Assembly (NCBI GenBank): GCA_014871385.1
Contig: CM026426.1
Span: forward strand, 31,703,386-31,767,385
DNA: 64,000 bases
Direction of reading: 5' to 3'
Origin: Ceratodon purpureus
Taxonomy: Eukaryota > Streptophyta > Bryopsida > Pseudoditrichales > Ditrichaceae
In this document: positions 1 through 10,102 of the stretch, one piece after another
Layout of the letters: each line of letters starts with the position of its first letter
Numbering within the stretch: position 1 is the stretch's first letter
Made by a program: the position numbers and the translations under genes
The notes under the pieces: generated by a model
The model's database searches: none
Told to the model about the DNA's origin: nothing
Seen by the model: the letters and a program-made list of their open reading frames with translations, nothing else

Positions 1-82
1 AACCTCCTGTCCGTATACCAAATAATACGGAGTCCGTCCGATTGTACTTTTGTGTGCCGTGTTAATGCTTAGACGGCTGAGG

Positions 83-813
83 TCAATTTCTGGCCCAGTC
101 CGTCTTATGTGAGGTTACTACCTTAGTGAGGATCTTACAGATTATTTTGTTGGCACGTTCCGTCAATCCGTTTGCCTTAGGATTGTACGGGGTGGTCTTC
201 CGGTGCTTGACTTCATACTGGTTGGTCAAACCGACCACTACTTCATTAAGGAAATGTGTCCCTCGGTCGCTCACTATTGCTAACGGATGGCCAAACCGCA
301 TCATGATCCTTTCGAATATGAACCGTGCGGATGTGTCGGCATCATTCTTCTGGGTTGCCCTTGCTTCTACCCACTTGGTGGCGTAGTTCGTCGCTAAAAT
401 GAGTAGTGGTGCCTCTGAGTGCCTAGCGGTTGAATTGGCCCAATTAGATCTACTCCCCATTTCTCAAATGGTGTTAGAGGGACAACTGGAGTCAGCGGCC
501 AATGATGCCGGACGGCAGGGGCTCCTATCCGTTGGCATGGGTCACATTCTTTTATAAACTGATGGACATCTCGGTGAAGATGTGGCCACCAGTATCCAGC
601 ATTGCGGATCTTCTGTACCGTGATGACGGATGCATAATGTCCTCTAGCTGGATTGTCGTGCAGGGTCTGGATGACCTTTTGGCGATAGAGGCGTTCTAGG
701 CATTGCCGGAGGTTTTCATCCGCACCTAGTTTAAATAGCAATTCTCCTCTTAGAAAATATGGTGCCTCCCAGTGCTGGAACACACTCTTCTCTTTCCGAC
801 TTAGCCCTTCCAA
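83..813 (-). pseudogene. Gypsy integrase (decayed)
   Basis: Integrase that would join retroelement cDNA to the chromosome. The N-terminal HHCC zinc domain is visible as GHYASVITVQKIRNAGYWW followed by CDPCQR (about 590-670). The catalytic core follows with WGVDLIGPI (first Asp), then SDRGTHF (second Asp) and NGLTERAN (Glu). These lie in two overlapping frames, 394-813 and 83-460, so there is at least one frameshift near 400-460. It follows RNase H, as expected for Ty3/gypsy. The C-terminal domain is missing at the window edge. It is certainly inactive as it stands. Confidence 0.92.
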
Positions 814-932
814 ATACCTCTAAGTCTCGAGATAATTCTTGATCCGCTGAAGACGTTTCCTGTGCGACCGGAAGGTCGCGAGGGTCCGGAATATCTTGGA
901 TGTTTGTGCCAACCGGGTATTCTTCCGGAAAC

Positions 933-1520
933 TCATCCGGAAAACTTAGATGATATTTCCTCCTTGCTCTCTTTGCCCCTTTGTCGCGACAAGTAATCCG
1001 CATTGAGGTTAGACTTCCCAGATTTAATAATGACCTCGTAATTGAATTCCTGTAGAAGTAATATCCATCTGGCCAGCCTGCCGGACAGGTCCAATTTGTT
1101 GACTAAATACTTCAGCGAGTCATGATCCGTATAGAAGATGACCTTATATACCAATAGGTAGTGACGGAATTTCTTGCACGCATACATGACGGCTAGAGCC
1201 TCCCGTTCTGTCGTGGTATAATTCTGTTTGGCCGGGTTCATCTGCAGGCTGGCGTAATAGATAGGTCTTTCCCGGCCTTCGTTATCTATCTACCATAGGA
1301 TGGCTCCTATACACAAACCGGAGGCGTCCAAGGTGACATTGAAAGGTTCTGACCAATCCGGTGGGGCTAGAATAGGTGCTGTGACCAACCGTCTCTTCAA
1401 TTCTTTGAAAGCTTGTTGGCAGATTGCCGTCCGGAGATACTCTTCTTCCTTCTTGAGTAGCTCTGTCAGGGGCATTGCCAACCGGGCATAGTTCTCAATG
1501 AACCTCCGGTAGTATCCCAC
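933..1520 (-). pseudogene. Gypsy RNase H domain (decayed)
   Basis: RNase H of the polyprotein, which degrades the RNA strand of the cDNA hybrid. Visible motifs are VTLDASGLCIGAILW, PIYYAS, NYTTTEREALAVMYACKKFR, FYTDHDSLKYL and the trailing NADYLSR that normally precedes the integrase. A TAG at about 1287 follows GAILW where relatives usually have Gln, and there is a stop upstream at the RGF motif (about 1530). The upstream YYRRFIENYA motif is the RT/RNase H connection. It is in a different frame from the RT domain. Confidence 0.9.
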
Positions 1521-1539
1521 GCACCCTTAAAATCCTCTA

Positions 1540-2673
1540 AGTTTTTGGAGGTAGGTGGGAGCAAGATGGACCAACATGACTAGTACTTTTTTTACATCCA
1601 CTGCTATACCCTTCCGGCTGACTATGTGCCCGAGTAAGAGACCGGCAATCATCCCGAAAAAACACTAACCCGGATGGAGTTTGAGCTTAGTTTCCCGGCA
1701 TCGCTGGAATGTCTTCCGGAGATAGTACAAGATGTTCCACCCATCGGCTAAATACCGCAAAGTCGTCAATGAAGACTTCCAAGAAATGTTTTAAGAAATC
1801 CTAAAAGATGTCCATCATCAACCGTTGAAAGGTTCCGGGAGCATTGCATAGGCCGAAAGGCATCCGGTTGAAGGCGTAGGTGCCCCAATCGGTGGTAAAG
1901 GTGGATTTCAGTTGGTCCTCGTTCCGGATGGCTACCTGATTGTATCCTGAATACTTATCCGGAAAACTGAAGCACTCTTGTCCGGCCACATGGTCTAGTT
2001 CCATGTCAATAAAAGGTAAGGGAAAATGATCTTTTTTTGTGGCTGAATTCTGCTTCTGGAAGTCCTAACATACCCGGATTTTTACTGTACCATCCGGCCC
2101 TGTCTTCTTCGGTACTACTACAATGGGCGACACCCATTTGAAGTGATTTATCGAATAGATAAAACCGGCTTCCAACAGTTTATCTAGCTCTTCTTTTACC
2201 ATCATTGAGTATTTTAAGTTGAGCCAGTACTGCCTTTGGCGAACCAGAACTGCTCCCTTCATTAGGTCAATGTGGTGCTCGCCCAATTCCGGTGGTATAC
2301 CTACCAAGTCGGATGGAAGGCATGCGAATACGTCATCACACTCCGTGAGCAATTTCAAATATTGGGTCCGTTCCCAGTCGGTCAGTCCTTTCCCAAGGTA
2401 GAAAGTCCTACCGGCTGCAGTCTTCACTGCTTCGTAATCGTCAGGTGCTACAATGTTTTTAACCGGTTCAGTAGCATCCGTTCCTACTGATCCCGGCAGG
2501 GCTGACCACGGTAGGTCAATGGTTCCGGATCCGAACGTCCCCATCTTGATCGGTGTGGAAGTGAACTGTTCCTTAATCCATTCTGAGGTCAACGGAACAT
2601 TTGCCTCTCCTAAGGCCCGGTCATACTCCTTCTTGACCTCCGGAGGTCGGTTTGGTACTTCCGTCCTATCCAA
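1540..2673 (-). pseudogene. Gypsy reverse transcriptase domain (decayed)
   Basis: Reverse transcriptase fingers and palm. Motifs in order: KEELDKLLEAGFIY, WVSPIVVVPKK, VKIRVC-stop-DFQKQN, the first catalytic Asp in FPDKYSGYNQ (usually FLDGYSGYNQ), FNRMPFGLCNAPGTFQR, and the YxDD-type box as VFIDDF. In-frame TAG codons at about 2062 and just after MMDIF (about 1798) sit where relatives carry a sense codon, Gln being one change away. A long acidic linker joins it to the protease upstream in the same frame. Confidence 0.92.
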
Positions 2674-3702
2674 CTTTTGTTCCGGTACCGGATCTGATAT
2701 CTCGCGAAACTCCTGGATATGGTATGGCTGCAGAGAATCCGAGTTCTCTGATCCTATCTAGTCGGAGGTGTACTCATCCGTCTCACTTGTTTCCCCAAGG
2801 TGGAGCTCCGATTTCCACGATAGTAAGACTGCCGGGTCTCCGAAGGTAAAAGCCTTCTTTGCCCAATTTACCTTAACTCCAGCTAAGTACAACCACGGTC
2901 GTCCTAACAATAATGGAAAAGGGTTTCCTTCTTCCACCCGGATTACCTAGTAGTTGAGCGGGTAAGTAAGTCTGGAAATCTTAGTAGGTACTGCCGACAG
3001 TTTTTCCATCGATACCACTCGGGATTGGTCGGCCATCCGTAGTGTCTAGTTGGTAGGCTCAAAAACCGTGTACCCCAAGTCATTGGCCGTACTCTCAAGT
3101 AGTAGGGTAACTCCGGATCCTCCATCCACCGGTACCTTCTGGATAATACATCCGTCAATCTCCACAGCTATCTCCGGTGCTCCGAAATCTTCTATTTCGG
3201 CAAAATTGATGGCGACAGAAGGTAATTTAACTTTCCGATTCCGGATCCTGATTAAACCCGACTTAACATGTTTTTGATAATTATGATTATCATGCAACAG
3301 TTGTCCAATGGTGACATTGGCCGGCAGGGCCTAGATATCTTGGAAGATATTGTACTTGTGGGCTTTGGCCCTGACTCCCAGTTGGATGATCTCCGGAATC
3401 TCACTGAATGTCATCTTCCCGTCCTCCCGCTCTTGAGACAACTCGGCAATTACTTCAGGTCCAATGTCCGGCATGGTTGGCAACAACTTGACCCCTTTCT
3501 TAACCGGAATTGCCTTGGGCGTCACCTCAACCTCCAGCCCCCCGGAAGTCTCTGAAGATTCCGGCAGGTTTTTCTCCTTTCTTTGTGATCTGGTCCGGAC
3601 ACCGGATTTCCTTCTCTTCTTTTCTGGCTCCTGTTTCCGGGTGGAGCTACGTAAACTGACCTGATGGTTACCCACGCCAGTCTCCCCTCGTGGCTCCACC
3701 AA
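2674..3702 (-). pseudogene. Gypsy protease and linker region (decayed)
   Basis: Aspartic protease of the polyprotein. The active-site motif reads VPVDGGSGV, the DGG(S/A)G variant common in plant gypsy elements, at about 3085-3130. The GRPWL motif that usually follows (the ILGRPWL box) is seen as LLGRPWLYLAG at about 2890. The same frame carries a highly charged segment upstream (3331-3702). Stops interrupt the frame near 3328, 3046, 2949 and 2757. It is continuous in frame with the second half of gag and with RT. Confidence 0.82.
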
Positions 3703-5282
3703 TAACCGTCAACTTGCCGGATTCTCAACACCATCCTCGTGACCGTAGTTGAGTCCGGTTCGCTCACGGAGAGGTTCTTCCACCTGTTTATAAATCGCCC
3801 TAGGCCGAACCGGCTGTTGGCATTGGGGTGACTTATGGCCGTACTGACCACAATTCTGGCACGGAAGTTCCAACGGTGCACCTTGACCTCCTCGGTGGGG
3901 ACAGTTGATAGCATAATGTCCGGCTTCTCTACAAATATAACAACACCCAAACTGACGTTCTATGGAGACCGGTGGGCGAGCTTGGTTGGGTGGAGGTGGG
4001 TGTCCACCAGAAGGAAAACCCATCCCGGGTTGAGGTCTTATAATAGGCTGCATCATCCGTCCTCGGCCATAGGCAGGGTTTACCTGATAAACCGGTAGCA
4101 TCTCCACTTCCTCCTCTTCATAAGCAGTTTCCGCAAAGAATACTAACCCTTCCTCGTCCACAAACTGGACTCGCTTGGTTACCCGTGTGGACATTCCCGG
4201 TTGTAGTGTCTGGCTTTCCCACTGTTGGTGCACCACACGTTGTTCCGGACGGTGGGTAGCGCCTTCCATGCCTTCTTCTCCTCCGCCGTCTGAACTTTAA
4301 GTTCTTCAATGCTGGTCACCAGATCCTTAATCATCCGTTTCTGCGATGGATACTCCTCTTTCACCCGAACTATCGTTCGTTCCTTCTCCCTCCGGTAGCC
4401 CTTTCTACTAGACGCCTTCGGGCGTGAACGGTCGTCTTCACTGCTCCTATCAACCGTCTCCGAGCTTTGTTCGGAACTTGACCCACTGGATTCCGAGCTG
4501 GAATCCCGGTTTCTTCGTATCTTACGAAGACGTCTTGAAGTTTTTCCGGCCTTCCGGTACTGCCGTATGGACTGCTTGGAGTTCTCATAGTTCTGAACGG
4601 CCTCCATAGCCTTCGGTAGTGTCAGAGGTCGTGTCTGCCTTACTTGGAACCCCATCCGGTCGAGTAAACTAGCGACCTACCACTCCACCTGGATGCTATT
4701 GGCGATTCCGGGACTTAGTTTATGAATTAAACTCCTAACCCTCTGTCCATACGGGCGAACTGATTCTTCCGGCTCCATCCTTATTTTACTAAGTTTCCCC
4801 AACGTACGGGCTTCTCCTCCTACTTCTCAGAATGGCCTCCAAAAGGCAGCAGATAGTAAACCCCAATTTCTCCTTACATTTTCCGGTTCCTCTTGGTACC
4901 ACTAGAGTGCCTCCTTCTTCAGCAGTCCTTGAAACAACCGGAGTTTGATTGCTTCATCCTCTTGGTTGGCGGCGGCCGTGGCGTCGAATTCACTTAGCCA
5001 TTTGTCAACGTCCTCCCGGCCATCTCCTCTGAACTTCCGGTACTTCAGTCTAGAGAATGTTCGGGCCATGGGAACTTCTGCTGCTTCCACACCGGCCTCC
5101 GGCCCGGGTGGTACCGTCCCACCCTGACCTCCGGATCCGGAAGTCTCGGCTATCTCTTGATATATGTCTTCAGCAAAGTCAACTCTAGTAGTAACAAAGG
5201 GTCTAGTTTCCGGCTCCTGATCTCCCTTCGTCTTTCTACTAGATCTCCGTACTCCTTCCGTCTCCTTAGAATTCGGATTCAT
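3703..5282 (-). pseudogene. Gypsy gag (decayed)
   Basis: Nucleocapsid/capsid precursor. The N-terminal acidic leader (start ATG at 5282) is followed by a retrotransposon gag domain beginning FRGDGREDVDKWLSEFDA, then a Ser/Glu-rich basic region. Two good CCHC knuckles follow, CYICREAGHYAINC and CQNCGQYGHKSPQC. A third (CTNSGKARHYNREC) has lost its second Cys. Stops lie at 4902 (TAG), about 4838 (TGA), about 4676 (TAG) and about 3706 (TGA). A frameshift near 4200 separates the capsid half from the zinc-knuckle half. Confidence 0.9.
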
Positions 5283-5347
5283 GCATATTTACAACCTGAT
5301 TTGAGCTAGTGACAACCATAACAGTCCGGTAGGAAGAAAATCATATA

Positions 5348-5367
5348 GATCCCCGGCAGCGGCGCCA
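5348..5367 (-). other. Primer binding site, tRNA-Asp type
   Basis: On the minus strand this reads TGGCGCCGCTGCCGGGGATC, close to the tRNA-Asp 3'-end complement used by many plant gypsy elements (TGGCGCCGTTGCCGGGGA). It lies nine bases inside the LTR edge at 5377 and about 65 bases upstream of the gag start. This fixes the orientation and the internal edge of the 5' LTR. Confidence 0.88.
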
Positions 5368-5376
5368 AAAATCACA

Positions 5377-6028
5377 TGAAGCACGACATGGTACCCGTAT
5401 TCCTTTGGAAGGCACTTAATTGACACTAAATACCCTCCAAAGTAAACAACTCCGTGTTAGTTCGCACAAAGACCTATAGTTTTCTTCCTTTTAGACCAAA
5501 AGGTAATCACCACCCGGTTCCAACAGTCTTCCGTCCTACGGCCGGATTTTCAGAACCGGTAGTTTTTGCCTCGTTCCTATTTTCCGGATTTTTAGACTAG
5601 TGGCCCGTTCCCACTGATCCGTCTATACTTTCAAGTGGCTGGATTCTCCACCGTCCAGAGACTTAAAGTGGCTGGACACTCCACTGTTCCTATCTACCAC
5701 CCGGATAGGGGTGTAAAATTCCTTCCGTATGACTAGAGACCGGTCCGGATAGCTACTCAGAGGCGGTTATAGGGACGGAACTCATACTACAACGACATCA
5801 CCGAACCGTTGCACGGTATCCTAACCATATCATCTCCCTTCCAAATTGGTTCGCATTAGGTAGTCCGGCTTTTATCCTATCGACAGGAAGCGACCGGTCC
5901 GATCTCGGATTCTGGTGTACACACTAGTCTCCGTGTCCTTAAGACTACCAGCCCCCGCTGCTATACGTCTCTCCTTCCTTCCTCGCTCCTTCCGGTACTG
6001 GAAACCACCAACACTCGACGCGTGACAC
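5377..6028 (-). repeat. 5' LTR of the gypsy element, downstream segment
   Basis: Element-orientation end of the 5' LTR, ending ...GTGCTTCA beside the primer site. It aligns throughout with 43075-43726 of the solo LTR in opposite orientation (for example the shared ATTAAGTGCCTTCC, the CAGCCACTT blocks and GGTAGTCTTAAGGACACGGAG-type stretches). The upstream 2.47 kb of the same LTR is at 23581-26050, displaced by the transposon between them. Bases 6025-6028 (ACAC) are the left copy of the transposon target duplication. Confidence 0.88.
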
Positions 6029-6055
6029 AACACCATATTCGTTATTTTGGGAGAT
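6029..6055 (+). repeat. Left terminal inverted repeat
   Basis: Begins AACACCATATTCG and continues TTATTTTGGGAGAT. It pairs with the reverse complement of 23554-23580 at 24 of 27 positions. Similarity stops abruptly after GAGAT on both sides. Confidence 0.82.
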
Positions 6056-6183
6056 ATTCTTGAATTTGGGAAATCAGCTTGTAGAGAAATGGCCACATTC
6101 GTGCCTTCCCATTTACTTCAATCTCGCGTAAATCAATATTGAATCATTAAAAACACCTTAAAGGAACAATGAGGCCCATGTCA

Positions 6184-6306
6184 TTTAGGTCGAGTGGACC
6201 TAAATGCACAAACATACAGGAAAAAACTTAATAATGTTCATTAATTCATTAAAAACATGTTTAAAGAGAGATGATGATTAAGTCATTTAGGTCGATCACA
6301 CCTAAA
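6184..6306. repeat. Left subterminal palindromes
   Basis: Two 21-bp palindromes, 6184-6204 and 6286-6306, of the form TTTAGGTCGA, one centre base, then the complement (the second is imperfect). They lie 130-280 bp from the left end and use GG at positions 5-6 rather than the GC of the internal copies. Subterminal repeats often bind transposase; that role is inferred here. Confidence 0.7.
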
Positions 6307-6593
6307 CGCAATATAAACAAGGAAAAAGAGTACACCACGTTCCCTGTATTTTTAGTAGTAACTATTCGTTACCTTTCTAAACCAAGGTTTTAATAAAAGG
6401 CAATGTCCAATCACATAAATTACATTCGGAAAAGTGTGCAAGGCAATGAGGCAAAATAGCAGACGAGAAAATTTGACAAACAGATCAATCGTTTTATTCA
6501 AAAGATAATTACATTGTAATAACACAAACGACTCTTATAATCGTCTACATTGTCTGCGCCATTGCTATACAGTACATAGTATCCTCTATATGG
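6307..6593. other. Subterminal non-coding segment
   Basis: AT-rich sequence between the left subterminal palindromes and the 3' end of the first minus-strand gene. No gene was seen. Confidence 0.5.
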
Positions 6594-7423
6594 TCATGGA
6601 GTCCCTCCGTAAGCCTCAATTCTTGACTTCACAAACTCCCGTTGGCGCTGACGTGTCCACGACATTCCCTCGACCTGCATCATTGGACTATCAAGAAGAC
6701 GTTGCAACTTCTGCCTACACCTGTCACCAATGCTTGACTCTGGCAGAGAGTGGCGACAGGTACTGGATGGTTTAGAGTGGGTGTCGCCGGACTTCCTTGC
6801 CCCGGATCCTGTAGTTGTTGATCGTAGCCTCGGCATCTGCAAAGGGGATAAATTAGCATTGGGAAGAGATTTCGGTTTAGGTCGAATCGACCTAAACTGC
6901 TGAGTGCAAGTGTAAAGGTCGAACGGACCTTGAACGAGGAGGCCTACATAAGCTAGAACTAGACCTGGACGATAGTATAAGAAGATCAATCATTTTAGGT
7001 GGCCTCGAGCTAAAATAACGACATCAGAATGAAACATCATGAAAGAAACTTACATGAATGAAACATCAGAAAGGAATGAAAAGCGAATACTCAGGAATGA
7101 AAACTAACCTTTGCCGGTGGTGGTGACGGCATGTCCTCCACATTGTTATAAAGAGCACGCTTCGTAGGGGTAGAACTCTGTCGTTTCGGAGATAGAACTT
7201 GCGGTACGGTCCGTGGCCACTTAGGAGAAGGGGATTTCAGGGTCTTGGGAATGGACAGATTAACCGGGCTGTCCACAACCCCTTCGTCGACAGCCATAGT
7301 TGAATAGTCCATCGTGGACTGCGCTGTTGCAACCGATTGCAACAGAAGCCTTCTGCTACGCAGAGTAGGCCCGCAGGCATAAGCATTATTCGAAGAATCC
7401 ACTGAGGCTCGACATACATTATC
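6594..7423 (-). CDS. Small two-exon cargo gene, unknown function
   Basis: Exon 7109-7423 (acceptor TATTGCAG upstream, donor AAAG|GTTAGT) reads a Ser/Pro-rich peptide with SPSPKWPRTVPQVLSPKRQS. The intron 6837-7108 ends TTTGCAG, and exon 6594-6836 reads on in frame to a stop. The last exon is basic and helical-looking (CRQKLQRLLDS, WTRQRQREFVKSRIEAYGG). The intron holds a 21-bp palindrome at 6876-6896. An upstream exon is likely, because the first exon has an acceptor but no convincing start. It could be the tail of the FCP1-like gene next door rather than a separate gene. No domain was recognised. Confidence 0.45.
6876..6896. repeat. Intronic palindrome, GG variant
   Basis: TTTAGGTCGA, A, TCGACCTAAA: a perfect 21-bp palindrome within the intron 6837-7108. 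Two weaker relatives follow at about 6917 and 6993. Confidence 0.8.
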
Positions 7424-7653
7424 CTGCAATACATAAAGCGAATAGAAACATATATCCCCCAATAATTCAGCAATGGTTTAGGGTTTGTTGCAAGGGGGAA
7501 AATAGATCAAGAAAGAAAAATAAACTTAGTATTATAAAAGGAGTAGTCTGGATACAAAGATTACGCAAGTAGTTAAGATGTACAATATACTAATAGCTCC
7601 GCGGCAATTCAAAAATGTCTATTAACAAACTAGAGAACCAAAATCATGCCAAA

Positions 7654-8470
7654 TTATGCTCTACGACTAATTGCCTCGTTAATCTTAGCGTATTGTTCAC
7701 AGGTAGAACGGTCATTATAATACATTTTCTTCCCGATCGGACGCTCGGCCCTGAATCTAGCGATTGTCCCCACAAAGTGGTGTAGGTCTACAAGATATGG
7801 CAAAAGTTTCTTCAACAGAAAACTATCATCTGCGGCATTGGGTTTTTGGTTGTTCCAAGTGGAGAGTAAAAGGACATTGTAAGAATTATTCTGACAGTGC
7901 TTGATTGGGCTGTCGTCGATAAAAATTGTATTGGCTTCGGAATATAGGCCACCAAATTTACGAAAGAGACCATCACACATCGGCTTAAGGAAGATGTCCT
8001 TCTAAGTCCCGGGTTCCTTCATAAATACCGGACGACCTCGAAAATCTACGCCCATAGGAACTATCTAACAGTCCTCTTGACCTAGAATTTTGAGCGGATA
8101 GACAGGACGAATCGGACCGAACAGATAGTCGCAGATCATTTTTGTCATCGAAGTCTTCATCGAACTCCAAACGGTTATGGTTGCAAACGTTGACAACCGA
8201 CAAAGGAAATCAGCGCAATTGGGCCTGACACAAACAAGCTTAGGGCCCACGACTGCTGGCTTAAACGCTAAGTGGATGTTAAGGTCATGGCTAACGAATG
8301 ATTGTCCAGGCCAATTAGGAGTACTGGAGCAGAGTATTCCATTGAGGCCGAGGACAACGTTCAATCAACCACTCTGAGGTCGCGTCGGGACAGGACTCAA
8401 TTCTTCACTAGAACTTACGTCACATCCAGATGCCTCGCGCCCTTGGAGAGGAAATACCGATGACACATGG
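7654..8470 (-). pseudogene. FCP1/NIF-like HAD phosphatase relative, nucleophile lost
   Basis: Resembles the FCP1-homology (NLI-interacting factor-like) phosphatases that act on phosphoserines such as those in the RNA polymerase II tail. The order of motifs fits. An N-terminal hydrophobic strand sits where DxDxT should be but reads VLGLNGIL (8335-8357), so both catalytic Asp residues are gone (Gly and Asn). Then come VCVRPNCADFL and ITVWSS, and later NTIFIDDSPIKHC (about 7895-7930), which keeps the acidic motif. The frame crosses TAG at 8065-8067 and 8002-8004 and TGA near 8372, all explicable as CAG or CGA changed by one C-to-T. It ends naturally at 7654. It may be joined by splicing to exon 8585-8820 upstream. 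Confidence 0.68.
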
Positions 8471-8584
8471 ACATTACTATATTATACTAGGACGGAGTTA
8501 TACGAATGATACAATGAGGACAGTCGCAGGGCAAGTCAGTACCCAAGTAAAGAGTGCAACGAGATATAATGATGGACGAAATAC

Positions 8585-9925
8585 CTGAACATCTTCGGCT
8601 TGTCCTTCAACAACATCTGGATCCTGCAAAGGACCCATCGACCCTAATGAATCCTGAGGTTGATCGACAGGAATGACCTCTACGCACGATGGCAAGGTAA
8701 GAGCACACTGGGCCGTGACATCTTAGTCCATAATTGTGCGTACAGGCTCATCCGCAGTTTGGGCCATGACAACATCATCCATGATCGAAAGATCGTCCGC
8801 TTCCTCAAGCACTTCTTGACCTGGGCATTGCAAGAGAACTATAGAATCATCAGAGAGTGATCAATGAAGCTGACACAGAAGGGATTGGTAAAAAAGTTGA
8901 ACAGTTTAGCTCAAGTCGAGCTAAACAGCCCATTTGTATTGATTACAGTCGCTTTGGTACAAAATGCACATTTCAGTGAACTACTCCGGTATAAACACCT
9001 CATCTACAAAATTCCGAGTTCAAAAAATCTAAGTTTGGGAGGGACCTGAAGATGTCTCGGGAGCATCTCCCTGAGTCTGATTGTGGGAGGGAGAACGGGG
9101 TGGGCTTGGACTAGGGTCACGCATGACCTGGTCGGTGCAATGTTGGCTTGGCTCAGGCACTGATGCGAGACTCGGATCCGACTCTAGCAATGTTGCACCA
9201 GCTGTAGGGGAGCCCAAAATCTCTAGTGTTCGCGTTGTAGGAGGGGCGGTACCTATCGGCTGGACATTGGGCAGAACTGGACCCGCATTCGGGAAGAGAG
9301 CGGCATTACTGATGCCTTGCAGAACACCCTGCAGTGCCGCCTGCACTGTCTTCTCTATATCCATTTTGTGCTGTGCCATCTTATCTTGTAAGTCTTTCTC
9401 CCTATCCCTGGACGCCTGTAGTTCTGCGATAAGAGCTTGAACATCCGGAGAGGGAGCGGCTCTCCCCAACAGGGAAGCTTGCCGAGCTGTAGGATTGACC
9501 TTCTTCTTCTTCTGTGCTTGTTTCCCAGTACTTCGCGCTCCGCCAATCTTTCTCCCACTTCCTGATCCCAGCTCCGCTGCAGAACCCGGTCTCTCATCGT
9601 CCGTACGCGTAATGTCGACGTCAGGGAAATCGAGTCTTCTCCCCACTCCACCCTCAGATGCGGTCTAACTCACCGGATCTGAAGGCGGAGCATCGCCCTC
9701 ATTGCTAATGTCTGCAGCACTGGAGGAGGGGGTATGTTCTTCGGTAGGGGCATCCTCCTCCAGTTCTTCATTGTCACCATCCTCCACAGCTCTGCCTTTC
9801 CCTTTCTTCACGGCTTTGCCATATTCCGGAAAGCGTTCCATATTGACATAATAAGGGTCGACACTAAAATCGGTTGGGTCCGGAGGTAATCCAAGTGACT
9901 GTGCTTTGATCATATGAGACGAGTC
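8585..9925 (-). pseudogene. C-terminal exons of the ParB/methyltransferase-like gene
   Basis: Two exons, about 9046-9925 and 8585-8820, separated by an intron that holds a palindrome (8905-8925). The first follows the methyltransferase exon across intron 10102 to about 9926. It encodes an acidic Ser-rich stretch, then a basic segment (KQAQKKKKVNPTARQ), a coiled coil (VQALIAELQASRDREKDLQDKM) and a Pro/Ser-rich tail. The second is acidic and ends at donor CAG|GTATTT. In-frame stops are TAG at 9665-9667 and TAA at 8723-8725, both one C-to-T from Gln. Splice sites at 9046 and 9926 are weak, so the boundaries are approximate. No catalytic domain was recognised. Confidence 0.5.
8905..8925. repeat. 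Intronic palindrome, GC variant
   Basis: TTTAGCTCAA, G, TCGAGCTAAA; one mismatch between arms. It lies in the putative intron 8821-9045. Confidence 0.8.
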
Positions 9926-9994
9926 ACTATCATCCGCGACGACGAAAGCCGAGATCGAGAGCATTTGAAAAAAACAAAGGCAAGGTAAAGAAGG

Positions 9995-10086
9995 TTTAGG
10001 TCGACTCGAGCTAAAGTGTGGAAGTGTATGCATACATGGTCCATAAGATCAAAACAGTAGAACGATTTCACTCGACTCGAGCTAAA
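9995..10086. repeat. Two intronic palindromes
   Basis: Copies at 9995-10015 and about 10066-10086, both within the intron that starts with the consensus donor GTAAGT (10097-10102). Each is followed on the plus strand by GTGTGGAA, so part of the flank was duplicated with the palindrome. Confidence 0.75.
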
Positions 10087-10102
10087 GTGTGGAAACACTT
10101 AC

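Larger units (their letters stand above)
1..5376 (-). mobile_element. Ty3/gypsy LTR retrotransposon, internal region (cut by window edge)
   Basis: Read on the minus strand, the order is primer site, gag with zinc knuckles, protease, reverse transcriptase, RNase H, integrase. Integrase last is the Ty3/gypsy (Metaviridae) order. The element runs off the left window edge after the integrase core, so its 3' end and 3' LTR are outside. It is degenerate: several frameshifts (between RT and RNase H, RNase H and integrase, and inside integrase and gag) and many in-frame stops. No chromodomain can be judged because the C-terminus is outside the window. Its 5' LTR is the pair 5377-6028 and 23581-26050. 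Confidence 0.93.

Noticed and set aside
9081..9440. 119-residue plus-strand ORF
   Set aside because: It is antisense to the coiled-coil exon 9046-9925, whose composition and frame continuity are better.
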